Shown in pieces: positions 14,221 through 20,838 of a stretch of DNA of 38,495 bases. Both the position numbers and the translations under genes were made by a program. The stretch is from positions 1 through 38,495 of the IMG/VR virus record IMGVR_UViG_3300049893_002320, one strand, 5' to 3'. A model generated the notes under the pieces. That model had not been told where the DNA came from and ran no database searches. It worked only from the letters and a program-made list of their open reading frames with translations. How positions within the stretch are numbered: the stretch's first letter is position 1; each line of letters opens with the position of its first letter. This stretch comes from a virus.

Positions 14221-14739
14221 TTATTCCTCTCCTTTTTTGGGGATGTAGGCTTGAAATACTGCGCTAAATTCGTTTTTAACTTCTGCAAATTCTTCTATAT
14301 CTTTTAAATCTATCCCTTCTTTATATTTGTCTATTAAACCTTTCTTGTTCCATTTATAACTTACATTTCTAGATATTGCCCAAGGGTATTTTTCCCACAA
14401 ATCCAATCCTGCGGGGCCTTTTTCTTCGACTTTTAAGGTTTTTTTCAAAAAAACCTTAGAAAATTTCCCAGGCAATTTTTGAAATTCGTTAAATAACATT
14501 GCATCTATAATCTGTTTTTTAAGAGCCCTTTTGTTTTTTCTTATTTTGTTCCGTTTTTTCGTTATTGCCTTTATTTCCGCGTTCATCCATCCCTCCTCGT
14601 ATTCTAACCTTCGCAGGATGGTATAATAATCATCTACCTCATTTTTTAGGTTCTCCACGAGATTATCAAAATTTATCTCGTCCGTGAGGATGTCATCAAC
14701 CGCATGTAATTTGGATAAAAATTGCAAAATATTGGTCAT
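14221..14739 (-). CDS. Gp157-like recombination-associated protein (172 aa)
   Basis: Two long N-terminal helices with a charged turn (residues 20-80: DNLVENLKNEVDDYYTILRR; KAITKKRNKIRKNKRALKKQ) are followed by a beta-rich C-terminus. The latter includes KFSKVFLKKTLKVEEKGPAG and WNKKGLIDKYKEGIDLKD, which matches the siphovirus Gp157 layout often found beside RecT-type annealases. It precedes recT directly (TAAATG) and has a strong AAGGAG ribosome-binding site. The exact role of the family is not settled. Assignment is moderate. A 25-bp perfect inverted repeat lies inside the gene at 14434-14458. Confidence 0.55.
   Translation of the reverse strand: MTNILQFLSKLHAVDDILTDEINFDNLVENLKNEVDDYYTILRRLEYEEGWMNAEIKAITKKRNKIRKNKRALKKQIIDAMLFNEFQKLPGKFSKVFLKKTLKVEEKGPAGLDLWEKYPWAISRNVSYKWNKKGLIDKYKEGIDLKDIEEFAEVKNEFSAVFQAYIPKKGEE
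14434..14458. repeat. Perfect inverted repeat inside the Gp157-like gene
   Basis: Two 12-base arms (TAAGGTTTTTTT and its complement) are separated by one base. It is located in coding sequence specifying a Lys-rich segment, so codon constraint explains the A runs but not the symmetric CCTTA/TAAGG ends. It could be a protein-binding or hairpin element; no known role is visible. Confidence 0.5.
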
Positions 14740-14796
14740 GTTATCTCCTTGTGTCAGTTATTTGACATTTATTGGCATAAACATCAAGGGTTTTTT

Positions 14797-15195
14797 ATGT
14801 TCTTTTTTTTCCTCATATTTTTACTGTGGTCTGCTGAATCGCGGGCGGAAGACTTGCGACAGTATGTTGATACTATTAACAAAAGAAGAAGGACCCCCCT
14901 AGAAATCGATGAGCGATTAACACAAGCGGCGCGAAGACAAGCTGATTTTATCGCTGCCCAAAGATATTGCGAACATTGGGGGTTTCTTGGCGAAGATGTA
15001 GCAAAAAGGGCCATGGATTACGGTTACCCATGGACTATCGGTCAGCAATTACTCGTCTGTGGGACCATGCCTTCGTTATTTCTCAAAGAACTTTTTGGTA
15101 CTACGCATAGAAAATTAATTTTGACTAATCCTGATTATAACTATATCGGTATAGCTAGAGCGAAAAATTATTATGTAGTAGTTATTGCTAAATGA
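14797..15195 (+). CDS. Secreted CAP-superfamily protein 1 (132 aa)
   Basis: The start is taken at ATG 14797, preceded by AAGGG at six bases, which gives a Sec signal peptide (MFFFFLIFLLWSAESRA, cleavage after SRA). A longer frame begins at 14722 but lacks a site. The mature part has CAP (SCP/PR-1) features: a helix with RLTQAARRQADFIAAQRYCE, HWGFLGEDVAKRAM, and the terminal strand pair DYNYIGIARAKNYYVVVIAK. The canonical histidines are only partly present. CAP proteins are secreted and varied in function (proteolysis, lipid binding, cell wall). It heads the rightward early operon and is followed ten bases later by a second CAP protein. Confidence 0.68.
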   Translation: MFFFFLIFLLWSAESRAEDLRQYVDTINKRRRTPLEIDERLTQAARRQADFIAAQRYCEHWGFLGEDVAKRAMDYGYPWTIGQQLLVCGTMPSLFLKELFGTTHRKLILTNPDYNYIGIARAKNYYVVVIAK

Positions 15196-15204
15196 GGTCT
15201 ATTT

Positions 15205-15663
15205 ATGATTTTACTAAAACTATTGGCCCAAACTGCGCTAGCTAGCACCGTTCCCGTGGAGCCGATTCCCCCCAGCGAAGAGACCGCATTGAATACAATT
15301 GCAGACGATCTTTTGCGGGAAGTCAACAAAGCGCGAGTCGCAAAGGGCTTGCCATTTTTATTCAAATGGGAGCCGTTGACTTGTGCTGCAAGTATGCAAA
15401 ATAATTATATCAAATTGACAAACAGATGTGACCATGACCGGATCAATGGGGTACGAAAAAGGCTGCAAAGTTGCGGGGGGACTTATGGGGGAGCAGGTGA
15501 AATTATAGCCTGTGGGCATGTTACAGCCAAAGATGCAGTCAATGCATGGCTTAAAAGTCCGCAGCATGAGAGAATTATGATGGACCCGAGCTATAATGTA
15601 TTTGGGGCTACAGCATACGCGGGATCTTATGTTGTCGTATTTGGGGAGTTTAAAAGCGAATGA
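15205..15663 (+). CDS. Secreted CAP-superfamily protein 2 (152 aa)
   Basis: A Sec signal peptide (MILLKLLAQTALA) is followed by an acidic linker and a CAP domain. The domain includes LLREVNKARVAKGLPFLFKW (helix 1), NNYIKLTNRCDHDRINGVRK with a candidate His, GEIIACGHVTAKDAVNAWLK, SPQHERIMMDPSYNVFGATA and the final strand YVVVFGEFKSE. The CAP signatures 'W..SP.H...I..P.Y...G' and the closing strands are clear. GAGG precedes the ATG by seven bases. It overlaps the next gene by ATGA. A phage-encoded secreted CAP pair is uncommon. Possible roles are cell-wall access, lysis or surface modification; none can be decided. Confidence 0.78.
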   Translation: MILLKLLAQTALASTVPVEPIPPSEETALNTIADDLLREVNKARVAKGLPFLFKWEPLTCAASMQNNYIKLTNRCDHDRINGVRKRLQSCGGTYGGAGEIIACGHVTAKDAVNAWLKSPQHERIMMDPSYNVFGATAYAGSYVVVFGEFKSE

Positions 15664-15941
15664 TACGCGAGAAGTTCGAGCTTACTTTACCCTATCAAGC
15701 GCCGCAAATTGTTGACGTGCGGCGCTGGGGTCCCGGTCATTCTCGAATTTCCGTTGTTGATCGTTTCAATCGTTTTTTTTGGCTAAACGGTGAGGATGTG
15801 GGGTTTAATGTGACAGTGTATCGAAGCTCCACATCTTCGCCCCGCGTAAGATTAGTAATTTATGGCGATTATGAGGCTGCGATATGGACCGAATTAGATG
15901 GCAAAATCTCCGAGGTAAACATCAGGAGGTTAACAATATGA
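15660..15941 (+). CDS. Small hypothetical protein (93 aa), beta-rich
   Basis: It starts by ATGA overlap with the second CAP gene. The sequence is rich in beta-type segments with Arg, Val and Tyr (FELTLPYQAPQIVDVRRWG; FWLNGEDVGFNVTVYR; VRLVIYGDYEAAIWTELDGK). No signal peptide or membrane segment is visible. It is coupled by ATGA to a 35-residue membrane peptide downstream. Co-transcription with the CAP genes suggests a related role. No family was recognised. Confidence 0.72.
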   Translation: MIREKFELTLPYQAPQIVDVRRWGPGHSRISVVDRFNRFFWLNGEDVGFNVTVYRSSTSSPRVRLVIYGDYEAAIWTELDGKISEVNIRRLTI

Positions 15942-16045
15942 AATTCGACGAAATCATTGCGGGCATTTTGATTATGAGCTTTCTCGCTTTGCTCGTTATG
16001 TTAATAGTAATCAACATCGTACGTATATATCATATAAGCCCTTGA
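15938..16045 (+). CDS. 35-residue single-span membrane peptide
   Basis: An ATG at 15938 overlaps the upstream TGA (ATGA) and has a perfect AGGAGG eight bases upstream, the best ribosome-binding site in this operon. The product is MKFDEIIAGI followed by a hydrophobic segment (LIMSFLALLVMLIVINIV) and a short basic tail RIYHISP. It is short enough to be missed by length cut-offs. The 3' end overlaps the end of ruvC on the opposite strand by 16 bases. Candidate roles are a small holin or a membrane partner of the CAP proteins; the sequence alone cannot distinguish them. Confidence 0.66.
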   Translation: MKFDEIIAGILIMSFLALLVMLIVINIVRIYHISP

Positions 16046-16506
16046 CGTGTGCCAAATGTTGACATATGACCAAAATATGCAATCAAAGCCGCTTCGAAAA
16101 GTCCATCATGGGCTTTGCGGCATCTATCACTAGCTAAAAATGTTTCGTGTGGCCAAATTTGTTTGGCCGCATATTCTGAGGCTGCTTTTTTATGGGTCAT
16201 TGCAACGGCGCTTTTTTGATGCAGCTTTGCCGTCCAAACTGCTGGGGGCACAAAATTAACATCAATACCAGTGCCGGCAAGAGTGCCAAGCAAATAGCCG
16301 TATTCGCGCCCGTAATTAAACATAGCCTTTGCGCTCTCACCCCCCATCGGCTGCGCCTTTTCGATCCAGAGAATCTTGCACCCAAGCTCAAGCAAAAATT
16401 GTTTAACGATCACCGTTCTAAGCAATTTAAGGGCGATAATTTCCGCGTTTTCATCGAGTACAGCTATACCGCCATCCCTGCCCGGATCTATACCAGCTAT
16501 AAGCAT
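16030..16506 (-). CDS. RuvC-like Holliday junction resolvase (158 aa)
   Basis: RNase H-fold resolvase motifs are present in order: IAGIDPGRDGGIAVLD with Asp7, ILWIEKAQP with Glu49, and RKAHDGLFEAALIAYFG with His133-Asp134 and Glu138. These match the phage RuvC family that cleaves branched DNA before packaging or during recombination. The GAGG site seven bases upstream supports the start. It lies alone on the minus strand inside the rightward early region, divergent from PrimPol (31-base gap). No promoter was identified for it, and an intrinsic terminator oriented in its direction lies upstream at 17323-17351. Confidence 0.82.
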   Translation of the reverse strand: MLIAGIDPGRDGGIAVLDENAEIIALKLLRTVIVKQFLLELGCKILWIEKAQPMGGESAKAMFNYGREYGYLLGTLAGTGIDVNFVPPAVWTAKLHQKSAVAMTHKKAASEYAAKQIWPHETFLASDRCRKAHDGLFEAALIAYFGHMSTFGTRQGLI

Positions 16507-16537
16507 AATTTAACCTCATTTTTTAGGATCTTATCCT

Positions 16538-17320
16538 ATGATCAGTTATTTTCCAAGTCGCAAAGGTCCCGTGAAAGTCGCCAAGGGCTTTATCCCATAC
16601 AAACATAATACCGCGGCTGATCTTGCAAAGATCATAACGACATACACCTGGAGCAATTCCGTATACGCTCAAGATTACAGATTATCGGACAATTTTTTAT
16701 ATGCAGATTTGTGCGTTTTGGATGTGGATAATGACAAAGACAATGTCCCAAAATATTCTATAGAAGACGTAAAAAGACAATTTGCAGAATGTAAAATGAT
16801 AATTGGGACCACCAAAAATCACCAAAAATCTAAAAATGGTAAGCAGCCCCAGGATAGATTTAGAGTCATCATGCAATTCGAAAAGCGAATAGAGTGTAAA
16901 AATCAATATCGCCAAACCATGAACAATCTCATGAAAATTTGCGATTTTTTGGACAAATCATGTAAAGACGCGGCCCGACAATGGCACCCCTGCCGCGAAA
17001 TTGTACACGTACAGCAAGGGGATACAATACCCGTATCTATGCTCCAACCGATCGCTTATCATCCAAGTCAAATTGCTTTTGAGGATTTAAAAAAAAGACG
17101 TAGGGGCCTATCTAAAAATGTTAGGGCGTTTTTAGAACATGGGCATGTATTTAATGGGGGGAGAAATAATAGTATTTACTGTGCGGCCAAAAATCTGCTA
17201 GAAGTGGGAACTAGCTTTAATGATGCAATATCAATTATAAATAGTAGCCCTTTTGGGCGCGATGATTTCCAAGAATCGGAGCTAATAAATACCACAAAAA
17301 GCGCCTATAAACGCGCCTAA
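16538..17320 (+). CDS. Primase-polymerase (AEP/PrimPol family), 260 aa
   Basis: Archaeo-eukaryotic primase motifs are visible: hhhDhD as CVLDVDND (Asp62, Asp64), an sxH-type motif TTKNHQKSKNG (His95), DRFRVIMQF (about 106-114), and the third acidic motif in DKSCKDAARQWHPCR (Asp139/144). These are found in viral and plasmid PrimPols (NrS-1-type) that prime and sometimes extend DNA. The C-terminal part (residues 185-260) includes GHVFNGGRNNSIYCAAKNLL, a PriCT-like element. It sits directly upstream of an SF3 helicase, forming the usual replication pair. No other DNA polymerase was seen in the window. Polymerase activity is inferred. Confidence 0.75.
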   Translation: MISYFPSRKGPVKVAKGFIPYKHNTAADLAKIITTYTWSNSVYAQDYRLSDNFLYADLCVLDVDNDKDNVPKYSIEDVKRQFAECKMIIGTTKNHQKSKNGKQPQDRFRVIMQFEKRIECKNQYRQTMNNLMKICDFLDKSCKDAARQWHPCREIVHVQQGDTIPVSMLQPIAYHPSQIAFEDLKKRRRGLSKNVRAFLEHGHVFNGGRNNSIYCAAKNLLEVGTSFNDAISIINSSPFGRDDFQESELINTTKSAYKRA

Positions 17321-17322
17321 AA

Positions 17323-17351
17323 TAAAAAACCCGCTTACGCCAATAAGCGGG
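17323..17351 (-). terminator. Intrinsic terminator in minus orientation between PrimPol and helicase genes
   Basis: An eight-base stem CCCGCTTA/TAAGCGGG (17330-17337 and 17344-17351) with a six-base loop is followed on the minus strand by TTTTTTATTTT. On the plus strand it is followed by CTTCGGG without a T tract, so it would stop leftward transcripts, not the early operon. No leftward gene lies above it before 20495, so it may block antisense transcription toward PrimPol and ruvC. Confidence 0.65.
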
Positions 17352-17392
17352 CTTCGGGCGCGGGGGCTCAGTCATAAGGAACCTCTCAAAGT

Positions 17393-18973
17393 ATGAAAAA
17401 GCCGCCCACTGAAACGGAAAATAGCGGAAAATTGCTTGATTTGCGAGAAAAAAAAACGCTGCGCGAGCAATTAAAATCACTTAATCCGAATATATGCGAG
17501 ATACAAAACTACTATATATCTGCGGTTGGAAAGCGTGACGTAAAGGTTGCGATTTCACAAAATGCCCTATGTGATCGATTTAAGCAGCTTATGCCTGAGG
17601 TTGTTTCGATCAATAAAGACTTGTACGCAATCGATAGGCAAACGGGCATTCTGGAGCAAATCAAAAGCGCGCGCCACCTCGGAGTACTGATTAGACGAAA
17701 AGATATCCTGTTAGACTTTTGCCCTAAATTACCTTTTGCTCTAAGTCTCGATGATTTTTTTGAGGCCCTGCGCCAGACTTTACCCCATTACAAAAGTTGG
17801 AGTTTGTTTCCGAAATGGCCGGAGCGAACATCCCACTTGGCGATAAAGAAAGTCGCCCCGGCTAAAACCGGGTCATTGAGCCGATTAGTAGATTACTTTT
17901 GTCCCTCGCGTGATGTCGATAGAATTTTTATCAAAGCTCTTTTCGCAACTGTGGGCTGGTCAAATGGCGCGGGGCTTAGACCGCTTTTTGTAATTGCTGG
18001 AACCGGTGAAGATCATGATAGTGACCAGGGGACGGGCAAAAGTAAGCTCGTTCACATGCTAGAACGGCTTTGGGGTCGGGGAGCATCAATACCCCAAGGC
18101 ATGGGTCCCGATCGCATCATTGCATTGCTGCAATCCTTGGGGCAATCAAATGTGCCTATCATCAAATTAGATAATATTCGTGATTTTGCATCTAATCCGA
18201 TCCTAGAGGCATATATCACAGATGAAGAGATATCTGGATATAAGCTCCATCATGGATTCGGTTCCATAAAAAACGATTTTACCTGGGTTGCTACTGGTAA
18301 TAGTCCCCACTTTAACCGCGATCTTGCAAATCGCACTGTTTTGATAAAGTTAGCTCGCCCCAAAAATCCGCTCCCGGAATGGCAAGAAACAGTCGAGAGG
18401 TTTATAGATGACAATAGAGAGGCAATTTTAGCTGATGTAGGTCACATTTTAACAAGCTCCTCTGTTGTTGTAGAAACTGCAAAAGACGTTGCTCGGTGGG
18501 GGCCATGGCTGTCCGCTGTGCTTAATAAGCTAGACCCGGACGCTCATAAGTTTATGAGCATGGGGCAGACCGAGCTTGCAGCAAGCGAAGATCATTTGAT
18601 CTTCAAAGATCACCTAGAAAATTATGTGTCGCGCTACTATCGGGCGTACAAGTCAAATGTGACTGTAGATAGTGACAAAGATTGTGTATTTTTGTCCAAC
18701 AATGTAATATTTGATATCTATGCAAAGGTCGCTGGTCGTGCTGCCAGAAACTCCCGAACATTTGTAGTTATCAATAACTTGGCAAAAAAGATTGGCCTCA
18801 CACGTTTAAAAAATAGCGTCAGGATTGAGGGGCATGGGAAGATAAGGGGCTATCTTCTGAACGGGCACAAGAGGGAAGCAGATAGCCAGGTTTATATAAT
18901 TACAGCCGAAAATAGTCTTTCTAGCATTGTAACAGGGGTAAAAAAATTTGGTGATTTCTCAAGTCTGATTTAA
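17393..18973 (+). CDS. SF3-like replicative helicase (526 aa)
   Basis: An N-terminal region of about 160 residues without recognised motifs is followed by an SF3-type ATPase. Walker A is DQGTGKSKL (211-219), preceded by an unusual acidic insertion GTGEDHDS. Walker B is VPIIKLDN (Asp260). Motif C is FTWVATGNSPHF (296-307) and candidate arginine fingers follow (RDLANRTVL). This matches helicases paired with PrimPols in phages and plasmids. The C-terminal 200 residues are helical and may bind DNA. It is preceded by AAGGA at twelve bases and followed at once by the GGAACA repeat array, which may be its origin. Confidence 0.8.
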   Translation: MKKPPTETENSGKLLDLREKKTLREQLKSLNPNICEIQNYYISAVGKRDVKVAISQNALCDRFKQLMPEVVSINKDLYAIDRQTGILEQIKSARHLGVLIRRKDILLDFCPKLPFALSLDDFFEALRQTLPHYKSWSLFPKWPERTSHLAIKKVAPAKTGSLSRLVDYFCPSRDVDRIFIKALFATVGWSNGAGLRPLFVIAGTGEDHDSDQGTGKSKLVHMLERLWGRGASIPQGMGPDRIIALLQSLGQSNVPIIKLDNIRDFASNPILEAYITDEEISGYKLHHGFGSIKNDFTWVATGNSPHFNRDLANRTVLIKLARPKNPLPEWQETVERFIDDNREAILADVGHILTSSSVVVETAKDVARWGPWLSAVLNKLDPDAHKFMSMGQTELAASEDHLIFKDHLENYVSRYYRAYKSNVTVDSDKDCVFLSNNVIFDIYAKVAGRAARNSRTFVVINNLAKKIGLTRLKNSVRIEGHGKIRGYLLNGHKREADSQVYIITAENSLSSIVTGVKKFGDFSSLI

Positions 18974-18989
18974 AAAAAAACATAAAAAG

Positions 18990-19253
18990 TGGAACAGTGG
19001 AACAGATCGGAACACATCTGGAACAGATATATCTGTTCCACTTTTTTTTTATTAATTTTAGATAGTTACAAGGCTCAGAACAGATGGAACACCGAATTGC
19101 TTCCCAAAGTGATTCCCAGGTGTTTGTTTTACTTACCTCTCTTTCTGTCTTCTTATTTTCTATTTTATCTGTTCCACTGTTCCAGAAAATCTAAAAGAAT
19201 AATAATAATATATATTTAAGGGTGGAACAGATGTTGGAACAGATATTGGAACA
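18990..19253. repeat. GGAACA repeat array, candidate iteron/replication origin
   Basis: Eleven perfect copies of GGAACA lie in 264 bases, plus one degenerate copy (AGAACA 19077-19082). Forward copies start at 18991, 18999, 19009, 19020, 19086, 19224, 19236 and 19248; reverse copies occupy 19034-19039, 19170-19175 and 19178-19183. The extended unit is TGGAACAGAT. The last three forward copies are spaced exactly 12 bases. The first two, with flanks (18990-19007), are repeated as an 18-bp perfect inverted copy at 19167-19184. AT-rich tracts lie between. Placement directly after PrimPol and helicase fits iterons bound by an initiator. An operator array for the downstream operon is the alternative. 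Confidence 0.7.
19019..19050 (+). terminator. Palindrome plus T tract after the helicase gene
   Basis: A 22-bp perfect palindrome at 19019-19040, made of one forward and one reverse GGAACA copy, is followed by C and nine T. It would act as a rho-independent terminator for the replication operon. Being built from the repeat unit, it may also be a protein-binding site, so termination could be modulated by whatever binds the array. Confidence 0.55.
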
Positions 19254-19317
19254 CATCCTAACTATTTGTTACAAATCTGTTTTTTACCTGTAAATTTAAA
19301 ACTATATTGTTTGTTTG

Positions 19318-19346
19318 TTGCAATTGTTATCCTCAATATGTATATT
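19318..19346 (+). promoter_or_regulatory. Candidate promoter for the small-gene early operon
   Basis: TTGCAA at 19318-19323 and TATATT at 19341-19346 are spaced by 17 bases, with an expected start near 19353 and the first ATG at 19378. It follows the repeat array by about 65 bases, so a protein bound to the array could influence it. Confidence 0.5.
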
Positions 19347-19377
19347 TTTGATTATTAAAGATGAAAAAGGGAGAATT

Positions 19378-19626
19378 ATGGAACTGAAGGGAGATTTTTC
19401 AGAGGCTTTAATGAAAGAAGCTTTAGGTCTGCTAGATTTTTTAGAGAAAAGATACAAAACACCTTTAGATGCGCTAACTTGCCTTACAAATGTCATTTTG
19501 GTCATTATGCAACGACATGGGAACGGCGCGACTAGCCTAAAAGGGTACATTGACGATTTAAAAGAGGTTTTGGAAAAACTAGAATCTATTGAGCAAAAGG
19601 ATATGGTGAAATATGGAATTCAATAG
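19378..19626 (+). CDS. Small acidic helical protein (82 aa)
   Basis: The ATG at 19378 has AGGGAG five bases upstream; an in-frame upstream start at 19315 has no site and falls in the promoter region. The product is mostly helical and acidic (MELKGDFSEALMKEALGLLD; LKEVLEKLESIEQKDM) with one Cys and Met-rich middle. It overlaps the next gene's start by 14 bases. Not recognised. The operon has a helix-turn-helix gene next, so a regulatory role is conceivable. Confidence 0.7.
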   Translation: MELKGDFSEALMKEALGLLDFLEKRYKTPLDALTCLTNVILVIMQRHGNGATSLKGYIDDLKEVLEKLESIEQKDMVKYGIQ

Positions 19627-19816
19627 CAGTAAGTACAGCATGTCTGTCTATGCACTATCTTTGTATTTAAACGTAAGCAAAACAACTATTTATCGTTGGT
19701 TGAAAGCCAAAAAAGTACCGGCCAAAAAGGTGGTCGGGGTCTGGCGATTCAATCAAGAGGAAGTCGCAGCTTGGATAAATAGCGGTAGGAGTGCGTCGGG
19801 AGAGGGGCAAAAATGA
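19613..19816 (+). CDS. Excisionase-like helix-turn-helix (MerR/HTH_17-type) protein (67 aa)
   Basis: Residues 10-50 form the winged-helix pattern of the excisionase/HTH_17 family: SVYALSLYLNVSKTTIYRWL, then KKVPAKKVVGVWRFNQEEVA and AWINS. The 'TIYRWLK..K.PA.KVG..WRF....V..WI' signature is clear and the length is typical. With no integrase in the genome it is unlikely to be a true excisionase. A transcription factor or an initiator for the nearby repeat array is more plausible. It is coupled to the next gene by ATGA. Confidence 0.75.
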   Translation: MEFNSSKYSMSVYALSLYLNVSKTTIYRWLKAKKVPAKKVVGVWRFNQEEVAAWINSGRSASGEGQK

Positions 19817-20082
19817 CCCAAAAATCGACGCTAAAGGAGATGGCAAGGGCGGAATGCCACGAGTTTTGGTGCGGCGACGAATACGTATTTATGGCCCTTC
19901 ATGGGGGGAAGATATTTGAAGTGCAAAAAGAAGTCTTGGGGCCCGCACCCGGGGGTGTATACGTCTGGGAAGAAGTGACAGACGAAGACGAAATCGCAAC
20001 TTATATGGACGCATTGCAAAAGTCCCTAGAAAAATGGGAGTTTGCACTGTCCCACTATTTGGCTAAGACTCAATCTATTTAA
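19813..20082 (+). CDS. Small hypothetical protein (89 aa)
   Basis: The ATG overlaps the upstream stop (ATGA). The product contains two cysteines near the N-terminus (ECHEFWCGDEY), a Gly/Pro-rich turn (LGPAPGGVYVWEE) and an acidic/helical C-terminus (EIATYMDALQKSLEKWEF). The Cys/His cluster E-C-H-x(3)-C might bind a metal, but no fold is recognised. Part of the small early operon. Confidence 0.68.
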   Translation: MTQKSTLKEMARAECHEFWCGDEYVFMALHGGKIFEVQKEVLGPAPGGVYVWEEVTDEDEIATYMDALQKSLEKWEFALSHYLAKTQSI

Positions 20083-20099
20083 TTTAATTCGGAAAAATA

Positions 20100-20375
20100 A
20101 TGGATTACACAAATGAAATATTGCGAGTTGCGTCAGATGACTACCGGGCTGATCCTAACGCTGTTTTAGAACGGATAGCGCAAGCGCATGTTGTAACTTT
20201 AGTCACACACGTCAACATGGTAAAAAAGTTTTCAAAAGGAAAAAAAAAGGAATTCGATGCAAAAGTACTTTTAGTCGATTTGCTTGATGAAATTAAAAAG
20301 GCAGCCATAGATTTGTATGATCGGCAAAATACGCAAGTTTTGAAGCCAAAATTGATAATCACAAAAAATGAGTGA
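20100..20375 (+). CDS. Small hypothetical protein (91 aa), helical
   Basis: It starts at ATG 20100, with GGAAAA upstream. It is helical with a Lys-rich middle (MVKKFSKGKKKEFDAKVLLV) and a charged helix DLLDEIKKAAIDLYDRQN. No recognised family. It is the last clear gene of this rightward cluster before a strong GC-rich hairpin at 20449-20478. Confidence 0.68.
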   Translation: MDYTNEILRVASDDYRADPNAVLERIAQAHVVTLVTHVNMVKKFSKGKKKEFDAKVLLVDLLDEIKKAAIDLYDRQNTQVLKPKLIITKNE

Positions 20376-20448
20376 CTTGATTTGGCGATTATTAAGAGGG
20401 TATAACTTGGGATCTTTTAATGACTGCCAAAGGTGCGCCAGATTCTAG

Positions 20449-20478
20449 CGCGGGGCGCAGTAGAAATACTGCCCCGCG
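20449..20478. terminator. Strong GC-rich hairpin between convergent genes
   Basis: Arms CGCGGGG (20449-20455) and CCCCGCG (20472-20478) flank a second helix CAGTA/TACTG with a GAAA tetraloop at 20463-20466; a two-base bulge (CG) separates the two stems. There is no T tract on either side. It lies between the end of the gene at 20375 and the convergent gene ending at 20495. It may terminate poorly without help, or be a structured RNA element; the terminator label is tentative. Confidence 0.45.
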
Positions 20479-20494
20479 ATTGCTAGATTGCCGA

Positions 20495-20740
20495 TTATTT
20501 GGCGGGTGTCGGCAAAATAAAATTTGTACCAAGCAATCCATTTAGTTGTTTTATAATTATTTTTGGATCTGATTTTAAATTGAAGTGAAACGACCAGTCA
20601 TGACCGCCCCCAAAATAAATAGCATCTACATAAACCCGAGTGACATACTCACAACATTCCTCTATGTATTTTTCATGAAAGTATAAATATTCAATTTCAT
20701 TTTCATCATTTACATTTAAAACTACTTCTCTTGCGTCCAT
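20495..20740 (-). CDS. Small hypothetical protein (81 aa)
   Basis: The start is taken at ATG 20740 (MDAREVVLNV), with GGGG about six bases upstream; a TTG at 20752 would add four residues. The product is acidic with a Cys-Cys pair (EECCEYVTRVYVDAIYFGGG) and a C-terminal LGTNFILPTPAK. It runs opposite to the surrounding early genes and overlaps the end of the membrane peptide at 20722-20838, forming a two-gene leftward island. Not recognised. Confidence 0.6.
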   Translation of the reverse strand: MDAREVVLNVNDENEIEYLYFHEKYIEECCEYVTRVYVDAIYFGGGHDWSFHFNLKSDPKIIIKQLNGLLGTNFILPTPAK

Positions 20741-20838
20741 TTTTTTCCCCAAATTTTTTTTAGTAATTCGACAAAAACAATACTCAAAACATAACTCGTT
20801 AAAAACATGGCTACGGCTTGTAATAGTTTTTCGTTCAT
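20722..20838 (-). CDS. 38-residue membrane peptide
   Basis: An ATG at 20838 gives MNEKLLQAVAMFLTSYVLSI, continuing VFVELLKKIWGKKWTQEK. It is one hydrophobic helix (residues 5-26) with a basic end. It overlaps the 81-residue gene by 19 bases from that gene's ATG start. The ribosome-binding site is weak (purine-rich only). It is short, so coding status is moderate; the amphipathic membrane-like pattern and the coupled overlap support it. Confidence 0.5.
   Translation of the reverse strand: MNEKLLQAVAMFLTSYVLSIVFVELLKKIWGKKWTQEK

Noticed and set aside
14722-15195. Longer start for the first CAP protein at 14722
   Set aside because: It would bury the signal peptide 25 residues inside and has no ribosome-binding site; ATG 14797 has AAGGG in good position.
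18989-19219. 76-residue ORF over the GGAACA array
   Set aside because: Its product is a translation of the repeats and T-rich tracts (Trp-Asn, Phe/Leu/Tyr runs), with no ribosome-binding site; the repeat array explains the sequence.
19613-19816. Excisionase-like protein taken as evidence for a temperate phage
   Set aside because: No integrase, repressor or attachment site was recognised; HTH_17 proteins are common general regulators.
20368-20448. 26-codon ORF (MSDLIWRLLRGYNLG..., with a CxxC) overlapping the stop of the 91-residue gene
   Set aside because: It is coupled by position but very short, without recognisable features, and runs into the strong hairpin; coding status cannot be supported.
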